From NCBI GenBank assembly GCA_963575745.1, contig CAUYUJ010000201.1, positions 1 to 64,000 on the forward strand: a stretch of DNA of 64,000 bases, given 5' to 3'. The stretch is from Prorocentrum cordatum (taxonomy: Eukaryota; Sar; Dinophyceae; Prorocentrales; Prorocentraceae). Position numbers and translations under genes: made by a program. Position 1 is the first letter of the stretch. Each line of letters opens with the position of its first letter. Below, piece by piece: positions 24,850 through 34,312 of this stretch. Under the pieces are notes generated by a model. It was not told the DNA's origin, did not search any database, and saw nothing but the letters and a program-made list of their open reading frames with translations.

Positions 24850-25290
24850 GCCACACATTTTTCGTAAAATCCTGCAGCAGCTCTGCGGATGGAGGGCGGG
24901 TCTGTTTCAAAATGGAGCTCTCGCCTGAAAGTCGTACAAAGTTGCCTTGAAACTTGTAAACTCTTACGAGGATGGAGGGTGGGTCCTTTTCAAAAAGGGA
25001 CACACGCCCTAGCGTAGCGCACATTCGTCTAAAAATCATGTAACAACTACAGGGATGGATGGACGCTCCTTCTCAAAATGCGGTTCTTGATTAAGACTTA
25101 CACACAGTTACAGACCAGAAGCTTACAGTATGCAGCAGCTGGACGGATGAAGGGCGGCTCCTTTTCAAACCAGGTTCCTGATTGAGACTTGTCCTGCACT
25201 CCAATGGCCAGACGTGAAGCTTGGCCAACGGCTACACGAATAGGAGGCGATTCATTTCCAGAACGGGGCTCCCGCTGGACATTTCGATGA
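24850..25290. repeat. ~95 bp degenerate tandem repeat, about five copies
   Basis: Units carry GGATGGAGGGCGGGTC, TTTCAAAA and GCGCACATTCGTCT-type blocks and are shared with 9505-9700. Confidence 0.75.
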
Positions 25291-25344
25291 ACCGCCGATT
25301 ATACCGAGTCGGTTTCCGTATCATTGTTTGATGCATCCTCGGTT

Positions 25345-25885
25345 TAATATGGTCCTCCTCCTCCTCCTTCTCTTCTTATTCTGCTTATTATTATTCTTAT
25401 TATTCATATTATTATTCTTATTATTATTATTCTGATATTGATATTATTATTATTATCGTTAGTATTAACATTATTATTTGTAGTACTGCTATTATTATTG
25501 TTAATATTACTCGTAGCACTATTATTCTTATTATTTGTAGTCTTCATATTCGTAGAATTCTTATTCATTTTAGCGTGATTATTATTATTACTCGTCTTAT
25601 TATTAGTGGTATTATTAGAAGTACTAGTATACTTATGTTTCTTCTTCGTAGTCGTCTTAATATTATTATTACAATGTGTCTTAGTATTCTTATTATGGTT
25701 ATTATTCTTCTTAGTCGTATAATTATTATCCATATTATTATTCTTCCCCTCAGTAATAGTATTATTCTTCTTATTATTGTTAGTATGGTTCGTCTTATTC
25801 GTCTTTTGTCTTATTACTCTTCCTCTTCTCTTCTCATTATTATTATTCGTCTTCTTCTTATTATTCGTATTATTATTATTATTCC
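25345..25885. repeat. (TTA/ATT)n-rich tract with CTT/GTA interruptions
   Basis: Degenerate T/A-rich triplets that include TTATTATTCTTA. Confidence 0.9.
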
Positions 25886-26034
25886 TCCTCTTCCTCCTCC
25901 TCGTCCTCCTCCTCCTCCTCCTCGTCCTCCTCCTCCTCCTCCTCCTCCTCCACGTCCTCCTCCTCCTCCTCCTCCTCCGCCTCCTCCTCCTCCTCCTCCT
26001 CCTCCTCCTCTTCCTCCTCCTCCTCCTCCTCCCC
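25885..26034. repeat. (CTC)n microsatellite
   Basis: Near-perfect triplet tract with CGT and TTC interruptions. Confidence 0.95.
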
Positions 26035-26201
26035 CCATCAAGCTCGACGCCGACGACCTCTCCCAGGGTGCACTTCGACCACAAGTCCGAAGGGAAGCCG
26101 GCCGTGGAGACGCGACGCTTGCCAAAGGCCAAGGATAGCGAAGAGCGTCCAGAAAGCTCGATCGCCGGACATGCTGGCGGGCAGCAATGAGGGGGGCAAC
26201 T
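26035..26201. other. Unique-looking segment abutting YRE1
   Basis: On the minus strand it has a short open frame starting MSGDRAFWTLFAILGLWQAS, which resembles a hydrophobic leader, but no support was found. It could be flanking host DNA or part of the element end. Confidence 0.25.
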
Positions 26202-26334
26202 GAGGGGCCTGCAATCTTTTCTCTGGTCAGCATTGTGTCTCATCAACTCAGCCATCGTCTTCACGCACTGGCCCCAAACGGATGTGAGAACGCTAGTGAG
26301 CACATACCCATCACAATATAACAGTTGGTTTCCC
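26202..26334 (-). repeat. YRE1 B2 repeat (3' end, outer)
   Basis: Outer copy of B. Its distal edge is the inferred right terminus of the element in its own orientation. Confidence 0.85.
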
Positions 26335-26388
26335 TTGAAACGTGGAGTCGAGACGACACGGGAGAGGGGGGAGTCGAACGGGGGAACC

Positions 26389-26484
26389 TTGCGCAATAAT
26401 ATAGTGGAGATACGAAGAATGGTGAACGTGTCGCCGTCATTTGTCCCCTCAATCCCGTGCCCGTCCGCAAGCTCCCTTCGCACT
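26389..26484 (-). repeat. YRE1 A2 repeat (3' end, middle)
   Basis: Copy of A1, separated from B1 by 6 bp and from B2 by 54 bp. Confidence 0.85.
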
Positions 26485-26490
26485 AAACAC

Positions 26491-26623
26491 GAGGGGCCTG
26501 CAATCCTCTTTCTGGTCAGAGTTGTGCCTCATCAACTCTGCCACCGTCTTCACGCACTGACCCCATACGGATGTGAGAACGCTAGTGAGCACATACCCAT
26601 CACAATATGATAGCTGGTTCCCA
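26491..26623 (-). repeat. YRE1 B1 repeat (3' end, inner)
   Basis: About 133 bp matching B2 (26202-26334) at roughly 88% by eye. Shared blocks include GAGGGGCCTGCAATC, CTTCACGCACTG and AGTGAGCACATACCCATCAC. Confidence 0.9.
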
Positions 26624-26835
26624 AAACGTCCCGAAGAGGCAGTACGTTTATGATTTGGCGGTGTAGATAAGCCCGCTGGTAGACCGCGGTACTGCATAAG
26701 ATCTTGGCCAAGAGCTAAGAGAGCTTGGGTGGGTAAGTTTGGGCCTGGGAAGTCATTCGTTTTCCTTCGAGCTCAACATGGCGCTTTTCCCGAGAACTGG
26801 CAGACACCCCGCCCCTGGCATACGCGTTGATCGCA

Positions 26836-27306
26836 TCATGAGACGTCAGCAGCATCACACTTTCCAAACATAAGCTGGGTCCGCTTTCGCCGAGGGGCTC
26901 CAAAAGAGCACTGGTCCAGAATAGTTACATGCACCTTGGGGTCCTTGGCGAGCTGCAAAAAGCCTGGGACCCACCAGCGGATACTTGTGGCAGGATTCTC
27001 GACGGCCCACGGGATGCCCAAAGCGTGGATAAACCTGATGAACTTGAGGATCCAACGAGCCTGGAGACTTCCGCTCTTGAGGGCTTCCTGGTCACTGTCC
27101 GAGAAGGGCTTGCGCGGGTTGGAAACTCCCCAGGGTTCAGCTCGCGATCGGATTGCGTTGGCCCTGTGGCGCGCTATACCCCAGGAGCGGCATTCAAAAG
27201 CTATCACGGCGGCCACGACGAGCTCATTCGCTTTGACCTCCGAGTAAAGAAGCTTGATATGGTTCAAATTCGTGAGATCCAAATTATCTGAATAGATTTG
27301 TCCCAC
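26836..27306 (-). CDS. YRE1 C5-type DNA methyltransferase-like ORF (partial domain)
   Basis: A 156-codon open frame overlaps the YR stop by 23 nt. It lacks the motif I glycine-rich start. It has AFECRSWGIARHR (motif IV, with the catalytic Cys kept but the usual Pro before it changed to Glu), ALGIPWAVENPATSIRWWVP (motif VI ENP) and TILDQCSFGAPRRKRTQL (motif VIII-like QCxFGxPxRKRT). The order matches C5-cytosine methylases, which are known to ride on retrotransposons in dinoflagellates. It lies 3' of YR and just before B1. It may be the remains of a longer C-terminal domain fused to YR; a frame change near 27290 would explain the separation. Activity is unlikely. Confidence 0.6.
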   Translation of the reverse strand: MGQIYSDNLDLTNLNHIKLLYSEVKANELVVAAVIAFECRSWGIARHRANAIRSRAEPWGVSNPRKPFSDSDQEALKSGSLQARWILKFIRFIHALGIPWAVENPATSIRWWVPGFLQLAKDPKVHVTILDQCSFGAPRRKRTQLMFGKCDAADVS

Positions 27307-28530
27307 AATCTAGTTCGGACGCCACGCGTGCCCGCCGCTCGGCCCACTCCGCCTGCCCCGCCAAAAGGGCCAGCCAGGTGCGGCGTCGATTCTTCGGGGC
27401 CGAGATCGGGACGACGGGCTGCGCGATGACCGAGGGCGCGATCTGGCCGCACAAAGGGGCCCCGAGCCGGAGCTCGCACCATTGCACGTGCGACGCCGAG
27501 TAGCCAGGCAGCTCGTCGACGCTCTCTGCCATCTTGGCCGCGCTGTCGCAGCGCAACACTGACTTGTCCGTCTTCCATCCCCCTTGGCCCTCGACCTCGG
27601 CCCGGGCACAGCACCTCGCGGCGACGTCGACTGAGGCGCCCGAGTGCCTTGCCTGATAGGGGGCAGCGGCCACCCCCAGCTTCTTGCAGGGGGGCTCGAA
27701 CTGGCGCGCGCAGGCACTGCAGGGGAAGTCGAACGCAATGACCTTTGCATTCCATGTTCGTAGCGCCACAATCACCGTGCGAAGGAAAGGCACCCACCGG
27801 CGGCTGATGCCGATGCTCTCGCCCGTCGCGCACGTCTCCGAGGCCAGACCTCTCCCCTGCCTGGAAGCGAAGCAGATCCACGAGGCAAAGAGTTCGCGCG
27901 CGAACGCGAAAGGTCCTCTTCCAGGAACTTCAGCGGCTCGGACGGCCACAGGTACGTCACCGGCACAAACAACGCGCACATGGCCACGCGCCAGCAGTTG
28001 GCCCGGCAAAGCACAACAAAAAATGGCAGCCCAGATGCTGAAGGCCAGGGGGCGGCGCGATCGGGGCGGGCAACGGCGCCCCCGACCGTTGAGCGCGCGA
28101 TGACTGCGCGAGAGGCGAGGGCTGCAATGCCGCCCGAACTCGGGCAGGAAATGCTCCAGCCCGGCCACCAGCCTCTTGCTCACGTCCGCGCCCTCGTCGC
28201 AGAATCCTCTCCAGGCGCCGCGCCGCCGACGCGCCCGCCTCGGCTGCCACGCCGAGAGGCTCGCGAAGCTCGCGGGCCCGCTCCCCCCAGCCGATGACCA
28301 GCTCGCGATACTGATGCTCGATGTTCAACTGGACAGCGTTGGACTCCAGAAGGCGACCTGATTCGAGAGGTTGACGAGCCCGGCCCACTGCGGGAAGCGC
28401 AAGTCCCCGCGTCGCGCGCGCCGGCCGCACCAGGATCTTCACCGAGTCGGACATCGCGTCGCTTTCCTCGCCGTTCGACGCGGTCGAAGCATTGGTCACA
28501 TCGTCGAGAGGCATCAGGTCCATGCCCACG
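27284..28530 (-). pseudogene. YRE1 tyrosine recombinase (catalytic residues lost)
   Basis: Core-binding-like sequence (LLESNAVQLNIEHQYRELVI, then HFLPEFGRH) is followed by box I in another frame: YLWPSEPLKFLEEDL (27910-27954). The expected catalytic Arg of YLRPSE is Trp here. Box II reads PYQARHSGASVD (Arg-His at 27644-27649). Then come GGWKTDKSVLRCDS, with the GxW that replaces the third His/Trp, and a Cys (27548-27550) where the nucleophilic Tyr is expected. The frame then runs on to a stop at 27284. YR integrates the circular cDNA. Two missing catalytic residues and two frames show decay. The expected residues come from memory of the family. Confidence 0.7.
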
Positions 28531-28837
28531 GGTGTCCGTTTGAGCCGATGGCCCCAACTCGCCCCCCGGCTCCGAGCGACGGGCCCGGGTCAGCCGGGAG
28601 GCTGGCGGCGCCGGCACCGTGGCCACCAGGTTCCTCGAGGCGACCTGCTTCGCGGGAGCGGGGGCCGACCCCGCGGGCTGGCGATCTGCCCCAGCCCACG
28701 CCCGCGGCGCGGCCTGAGCCGCGCCCAAGCTGGGGCCGCCAGGCATCGCATCCTGGCGCAGGTAGGATCAGGCACGGGATTGCCAACGCAGCTGAGATCA
28801 GCAGGTGAGCCAACACGTTCTACGGAGAAACGTCGCA

Positions 28838-29276
28838 AGGTTCATCTGCCGCGTTCCACTCCGAAGGTATCCAGCGGGAACAGACGCGCAGCCCAAGAGA
28901 CAGACACCAGGCCCCCATACGTCTCAGTCAGACATACAAGAGATCTGAAATCTGCAGCACCCCCGGGCGAAGCCCAAGCACGCCCCATGTCATCCACCAA
29001 GAAGAGCACATGCGCATTCGCGATCTGGCGCTGACGCACCACACCCTGAACCCCAGGCCCTCGCCTCCCGAGCGAGAATGCCCTCGTCGAAATACTTCCG
29101 GGGCCTGGCCAGCAGGGGGACCTCAGAAAAGCTATCATCGACCCCATAAGGACGGCCAGGCTCATCGTCGCCCGCGTCGGACCCCAGCTCCTCCAAGCTT
29201 CCAAAAAAACCTTGGCCGAGCTGAAATTCCAGGAGGCCTCCGAAACGCCCTGTCTCCATGACCCCACACACACACG

Positions 29277-29308
<32 letters not shown>

Positions 29309-29780
29309 CACCACCCACACCTGCGCAACCTGCACGGGGTCCCAATCTGAGACCGCGGCCCCCAAGCTCTCCTCCAACGCACCTGTCGCCGCTACTGCGG
29401 GAGTCCAGGGCAGGGCCCACGAGGCACCCACGAGGATCAACAGGGAGGCCGCGGTCAACATGTCCTGACGAGCCGCAGTCCACAAAGGCACAGGCGTGGC
29501 ATAATACTTGTTAATGCAGGCGTAGATACTTCTGAAGACACTCATCATACTCCGATTGATCAAGGCACAGAACGTGGGGTGACCCAACAGCACCTCCCAC
29601 ACTCGACCAGGAAGCCTTCGACACGTCAGAGCATAGGACACCCCCTGCCGCACTTTCCAAAGGTGGGCGGGCGCGAGCGCAACTCCGAGTCTATCGAGAT
29701 CAAGATGAGTCCCCAAGGCCTTTGACGAGGTAACGCTCACTTCGTGCTCGAGGGTCATCACCCCCCACCTCCTCGAAACG
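28838..29780 (-). pseudogene. YRE1 RT thumb and RNase H region (frameshifted)
   Basis: After YVDN the frame continues SSKALGTHLDLDRLGVAL and a thumb-like GRVWEVLLGHPTFCALINRS. An RNase H start follows at VAATGALEESLGAA, where the usual first Asp is not evident. A (CA)n tract at 29270-29316 interrupts it. A final motif in another frame, WIPSEWNAADEP (28838-28873), matches the conserved end of RNase H in this element class. RNase H degrades the RNA strand during reverse transcription. Several frame changes and the microsatellite make it non-functional. Confidence 0.65.
29268..29318. repeat. (CA)n microsatellite inside YRE1 RNase H
   Basis: Dinucleotide tract with two CG-containing steps, splitting the coding region. 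Confidence 0.95.
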
Positions 29781-30809
29781 GCCCGCGGCGTCCGACAGGA
29801 TGGGGGGCGCGAGGGGGGGGTCGCACGACGGGGCCCCGAGGTTGTCGACGTAAATATAATGACAAAGACCCGAGCCCTCCAAGACGGCCCCCTCCCCATC
29901 CGGCTTCACGCTCGACGAAGCGGAAGACGCTTGGCCTCCCACGATCTCGAAGTCAGGGCGATCCAGAAATGCCGGAAACCTCAGACACACGCCGCCCCCC
30001 CCCCGCCTGCCAACAAAAGCACAAGGACCAGGAGAAGCCCATGGAGAGAGAGGCACAGCAGACATCGACCTGGTCATCAATCTCCAAGACGGGTCCACTG
30101 AGGCTCCGGCCCACAGCGTTCAACTCCCCGGCGGTAGCGGCGCCCGACCCAAAGAAACTGGCCAGGCCCTCGGGAAGCCGAAAAAGATGGAACGCATCTT
30201 TAACATCCGCCAGCCCCGGAGACATCTGGGCGTTTCGAAGCTGATCGGGGGAGAGACTGGAGCAACCAAGCGGGAGAGCAACCTCGATGCTAGCGAGGCT
30301 CTCGGACGAGCAAAGATGGACTCCAGGGGGGCCTGCGATTCGCCTATTCGCACGACGGGCATCAATCATGAGCCCACTATTGCTTTTTCTGGTCTTCTTC
30401 ACGAAAATCATGCCGGCCCGCTCCTGGGACGACCTGGCAGGCAGAAACGTCGCCAGGCCGAATTATCCAGAGCAGGGAGCCCGCATCAGCCGCAGAAGCT
30501 TGCGGCGGCTGCGAGAAAGCACAGGGCCCCAATAAGGGCTCACAGGGGGCAGCGACTCCTGTCGCTCGAAAAAATCCACAGGATGCGCAGCATGCGCCCG
30601 TAGCTCAGCTCCAAAAACTGGCTCGCCTCCGGACCCACAACCTCGCGCACAGAAGGGGCGCCCTCGAGACTTTCTGGCAGGCTCGCAGAGGCCACATTGG
30701 AGAAACTGGCCAAGTTGTGTCCACCAGGCTCTGTATCGTACACAGCCCGGCCGCGCAGCAGCTCGAGATAGGCCGCTCGCCGACTAGGGATCGCGACGTC
30801 CGAAGTCAA
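29700..30809 (-). pseudogene. YRE1 reverse transcriptase (frameshifted)
   Basis: Three minus-strand frames carry successive RT blocks. 30809-30540 has NLASFSNVASASLPESLEG and VVGPEASQFLELSYGRMLR. 30411-30010 has MIFVKKTRKSNSGLMIDARR, LADVKDAFHLFRLPEGLASF (the catalytic Asp of motif A) and LSMGFSWSL. 29899-29841 has HYIYVDN, the YxDD box with the second Asp replaced by Asn. RT copies the element RNA into cDNA. At least two frame changes separate the blocks, and the gap 30411-30540 is out of frame, so the enzyme cannot be made as one chain. Confidence 0.8.
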
Positions 30810-31130
30810 AAGGGAGAGGATCCTATCTCGGATGCGCGAATGCCCACTAGCCTGCTCAGGGGTTCGGGGCGGCCCTTAAACGGGCTGCTGCCAGTCCCCT
30901 GCCATCCAATTCAAAACCTTCACGGTAGCGTTGACGTCAGCATTCAGACGACGCGAGTGACCCCGCAAGCCCGCGGCCCGGCGACCACGCCCGCTCGGAA
31001 CAGCCAGCGCTGGCGAGAGAGGGATAGGAAAAAAGGGGCAGCATCGCGACGCGCCTCACACGATCGTCGCCCGCCACCTGCTCTGGGCCCCCAGCACTGA
31101 GTCGACCACCGTCAGCGCTGGCCTGGCCCA

Positions 31131-31933
31131 TCACCCCGACTTCAGCGGGAGCTTCTCTCCGCTGTCGGCACCTGCGCCTTGGCGAGGCTGCCCGCGCCCA
31201 GCGCCCTTGTCGCCCTTGGCCGCGTCGCGGCCTCCCCCACCTCCAGCACTAGCAGCGCCTGCGGGCTGAGAGGCGTCGATGCCCCCGACCGGCAGCAGGC
31301 CACGCGCGCGCAGCCGCATGTTCTCGATCTCCGCCTTTCCTCGGCCCGGCAATTGGCGCGCGACCGGAGCTCGGGCGGCGCTACCGAAGCCGCCGTGGAG
31401 ACGGGAGCGAAGTGCTTCACCACCTCCCAGTTCGCACGCCCCAGGACGCCTGTCGAGTACGCCTCGATGATCTGGCACTCCCGCCTCGAGACCGACTCGT
31501 TGCAAGTCAGCGAGGGGCCGTTCACCGGGTCGTAGCAGCCGCTCAGAGACAGGATGTCCGGGAGCAACCTCATGTCGATGCTGATCCGCTCAGTGATGAG
31601 CCAGGTGACGTCCGACAGGACCTCGTCGGGCGTCGGCCCAGGCGGCGCCGCGCCGCCAGCCGCCACCGCGGCGGGCCCTCCGCCGGCGGCGCCACCGCCA
31701 GAGACACCAGCTGGGTTGCCGCCCGAGTCCGTCATCGCGCGGTACTCGACGTGGCTGCCGTGCCAGAGCACGTGAGCCTCCCGCTCATCCTGAGGGCACT
31801 GGGTGATGCCAAAGGCCTCGCCCTCCGCGAGCTCGATCGGCTTCCCCAGGTCGGCCGCCTCCAGCCCAGCACGAAGCCGATAGAACTGGCCACGCATCAT
31901 GCTCAGCACGTCGCGCGTGGGGTCCAGCAACAC
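31131..31933 (-). pseudogene. YRE1 Gag-like frame 2
   Basis: This starts MLLDPTRDVLSMMRGQFYRL and contains DMRLLPDILSLSGCYDPV and ANWEVVKHFAPVSTAA, with a Gly/Ala/Pro-rich linker between. It then shifts frame near 31500-31350 and ends in a Gly-rich basic tail (AKGDKGAGRGQPRQGAG), typical of nucleic-acid-binding Gag ends. The position upstream of RT and the composition suggest Gag. No zinc knuckle was seen and no family was recognised. Confidence 0.5.
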
Positions 31934-32105
31934 AGCCTACACCGCGCCCGAAGTGCCGCGGCAGCATCGAACATTCTCAGGATACCGATCACCATCTGAC
32001 ACCGTGTTGGTCCACACTCCAGGCCGCCCTCGTGCCAGAGCGACGCCCTCGTGCCAGTATGGGTTGTCCTCGCACCACAGAGCCAATCGCTAGCACGGCC
32101 GAGGC

Positions 32106-32717
32106 TCACGCATAAAGTCCGCCTCCCCCACGACGAGGCCGCTCGCCAAGAAGAGCTGGAACTTTCGACTTGACCACATTGCGCCGACGGCCAAAGAGGC
32201 CGAGGGCGCGACCCGTCACGTCGCGAGTGAAGCCGCCCACGAACACCCAGACCAGTGGCCAGAGATCCCAGGCCGCCTCGAGTGCCGCCTGCACCAGCGC
32301 GATCTCCTCCTCCAGGCGGACGGCGGCCAAGCGCATCTCGGCCAGCTCCTCGGGCACGGCGCCCAAGTCGAGAGCCGCAGAGCCTCCTGTCGGGTGTTGC
32401 TGGAAGTGCCCCTGGCCCAAGGTGCCCCCAGGATTTCCCAGGAGGCCCCCACGGCCTCCAGAGCACCTCTCGCGAGGCCCAGAGGGCCCCAGGGCCTCCC
32501 AAATGAAGCGACAAGCTGGGGGCACCCTGGGCCAGGGGTACCTCCAGCAACCCCCGATCCTGGCGGGTCCGGGTCCGGCGGCCCCGCCGCCGGCTCGGGC
32601 CGGCTCGGGGACGGGGCAGAAGGGAGCCGGGCACACCGGCCGCGGGCACACCGGCAGCGGGCAGCCGGGCTGGGGCGAAGACACCCGGAGCCCTCCTGCC
32701 AGCAGGCCATGGAGCAC
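32106..32717 (-). pseudogene. YRE1 leader/Gag-like frame 1
   Basis: Open minus-strand frame of about 203 codons. Its coding-like part is the C-terminal ~90 residues, including ALDLGAVPEELAEMRLAAVR (a likely helix), a hydrophobic stretch LWPLVWVFVGGF and a basic tail RRRNVVKSKV. The N-terminal half overlaps the foldback insertion at 32394-32553 and Pro/Arg-rich low-complexity sequence, so the real start is uncertain. It is placed just after A1, where elements of this class carry a Gag-like protein. No family was recognised. Confidence 0.4.
32394..32554. repeat. Foldback (inverted repeat) insertion in YRE1
   Basis: Two ~37 bp arms, 32394-32430 and 32516-32553, are inverted relative to each other with about 33/37 matches by eye (TGCTGGAAGTGCCCCTGGCC versus its complement). 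The loop of about 85 bp is itself rich in GGCCTCC/GGAGGCC. Confidence 0.75.
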
Positions 32718-32766
32718 GGCCAGCAGGGCCCGCGGGAGAGGCTCGTGCGAGCGAAGGCGTGAAAGC

Positions 32767-32864
32767 TTGAGCGATAATATACAGTGGAGATGCGAAGAAC
32801 GGTGAACGTGTCGCCGTGATTTGTCCCCTCAATCCCCTGCCCGTCCGCCAGCTCCCTTCGCACC
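32767..32864 (-). repeat. YRE1 A1 repeat (5' end)
   Basis: About 97 bp matching A2 (26389-26484) at roughly 90% by eye. Shared blocks include GAACGTGTCGCCGT and TTTGTCCCCTCAATCCC in the same orientation. Confidence 0.85.
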
Positions 32865-33349
32865 AACAGGGGGGGACTGGCTCGGGGGAAAAGCATCGAC
32901 CTGGCATCGGCGGCAAACCAGCGACAGACCGGCGACAGGTCCCCGATAGCGAGCCCGCACGTTCCCGGGCAGGGCGGGTCATCGGGCCACCCTCGGCGAT
33001 GCATGGGCGATCGAGGGTCGATGCCTTCCCGGTTCTCCTGGCCCACGGTGTCCACAGGATTCGCAAGAAGGCCCAGACTGAGGACAGCACATCCCATCCC
33101 CACCCCCCAAGCCAGGACCCCCCTTTTTCTTGCGCAGGCCGCTGGGCGCTCCACCCGTGTCGCAAGTGGCCCGCGGCGCGCCGCGGGCAAGCTGGGCAGG
33201 CACCTCGCCCTACCACCAAAAGCCCCTTGACACCCAGGCGGGCGGCGGACGAGGCGACAAACAGAGCACAAGCTGTCGAACTCGACCCTCGCCTCCCACT
33301 GAGCCTCCCCCCTGACGCCCAACGCTGCCCCTGGAGCAGAGGACGCAGC

Positions 33350-33442
33350 CTTGGTCACCATGTACACAACACCGTGCTTCGGGCTCACGTGCACCGCCAC
33401 GGCGAAGTCGCTCGGCGCCTCGGGTGCCATGGCGATCTCGGC
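33350..33442 (-). CDS. CHC: Clathrin heavy chain, beta-propeller exon (exon 1 of 4 seen)
   Basis: This 31-codon exon reads on the minus strand and contains SDFAVAVHVSPKHGVVYMVT, followed by K. It aligns by eye with the clathrin heavy chain propeller strand that has the pattern DFPVxMxxSxKHxVVxxxTK. Clathrin heavy chain is the structural leg of the triskelion; its N-terminal propeller binds adaptors at coated pits. The exon is flanked by a GGCGCAG acceptor followed by G and by a GC donor after ACCAAG, and it is phase 0 at both ends. The same frame reads PPEAQ just upstream of the acceptor, so the 5' boundary could lie slightly further out. Earlier exons of the propeller were not found to the right. 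Recognition is from memory of the family, with no search run. Confidence 0.8.
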
Positions 33443-33454
33443 CTGCGCCTCCGG

Positions 33455-33654
33455 AGGGCAGGGCGGTCGTCGCCGCCGGCGCCACCGCCGTGGCCGCCGC
33501 AGTCGCCGTCGTCGCCGGCGTCGCCGGCGTCGCCGCCGCCATTGTCGTCAAGGCTGGAAAGAGGTCGAGGTTCCAGATTCTGGATGTTTTGGGGCCCTCT
33601 TGGGCCTCCAGAAGCATCCGGAAACCTCCGCCGTCGTCGTCGCGGACGGCGGTG

Positions 33655-33688
<34 letters not shown>

Positions 33689-33868
33689 TCGGCGTCGTCG
33701 TCGTCGTGAGCGTCGTCGTGTGCGTAGTCGACGCCATTCAAGACCTGAAGGGAATCGAGGATCCAATTTTGCGGGACGTTCTTTGGCCCTTGTTGCGCCC
33801 CTGGATGCCTCCAGACACCTCCGTCGTCGTCGTCTTCCTCCTCTCCTCGTCGTCATCCTTGTCGCCGT

Positions 33869-33903
<35 letters not shown>

Positions 33904-34000
33904 CCCTCGTCCTCGTCGTCCTTGGCGGCGGCGCGAGCGGGACCTCCGAGGGGAGGCGAGGGACGCGGAGAAGGGCGAGACGGATCAGAGGGACTGAATG
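33455..34000. repeat. (GCC)n, (GTC)n and related triplet runs with a ~190 bp duplication
   Basis: GCCGTCG runs occur at 33470-33545. Two related blocks (33545-33700 and 33730-33850) each hold a CTGGATG(C/T)(T/C)T...CCTCCAGA sequence followed by (GTC)n. A CTCGTC/CTCGCC run is at 33865-33925. Confidence 0.75.
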
Positions 34001-34114
34001 TTGCCGTCCACCAGCGGCTAGAGAGAGTACGATCCACTCTGCGACCAGGCCAGAGATCGATGAACAAAACATATGTGGCACCCCGCAGTTGCGAATAAGA
34101 GTGAGGGGGCTGGC

Positions 34115-34255
34115 GCGGAAAAGGTCGCGGCAGGTCGCGGGCGGGTCGCGGTCAGGTCGCGGGTGGGTCGCGGGCAGGTCGCGGGTGGGTCGCGGGGTGG
34201 ATCGCGGGGTGGGTCGCGGGTAGGTCGCGGGCGGGTCGCGGGCGGGTCGCGGGCG
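34115..34255. repeat. GGTCGCGGGT minisatellite (reverse complement of 11.5 kb block)
   Basis: About 13 copies of the unit that reads GCGACCCACC on the other strand, again adjoining a (CAA)n tract. Confidence 0.95.
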
Positions 34256-34269
34256 AGGACGACGACTAC

Positions 34270-34310
<41 letters not shown>

Positions 34311-34312
<2 letters not shown>

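Larger units (their letters stand above)
26202..32864 (-). mobile_element. YRE1: PAT/Ngaro-like tyrosine-recombinase retrotransposon with split direct repeats
   Basis: A 6.7 kb element transcribed from right to left inside intron 1 of the clathrin gene, in the same orientation as the gene. Order on the minus strand: A1 repeat, leader/Gag-like frames, reverse transcriptase, RNase H, tyrosine recombinase, C5-methyltransferase-like frame, then B1, A2 and B2 repeats. The A1-ORFs-B1-A2-B2 layout is the hallmark of PAT/Ngaro-type elements in the DIRS order, which use a tyrosine recombinase rather than an integrase. Frameshifts, stops and lost catalytic residues show that this copy is inactive. Confidence 0.8.

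Noticed and set aside
26389-26484. Simple tandem duplication as the explanation for the 26.2-26.6 kb repeats
   Set aside because: A third copy of the A repeat lies 6.3 kb away at the other end of the RT/YR body in the same orientation, which tandem duplication does not explain.
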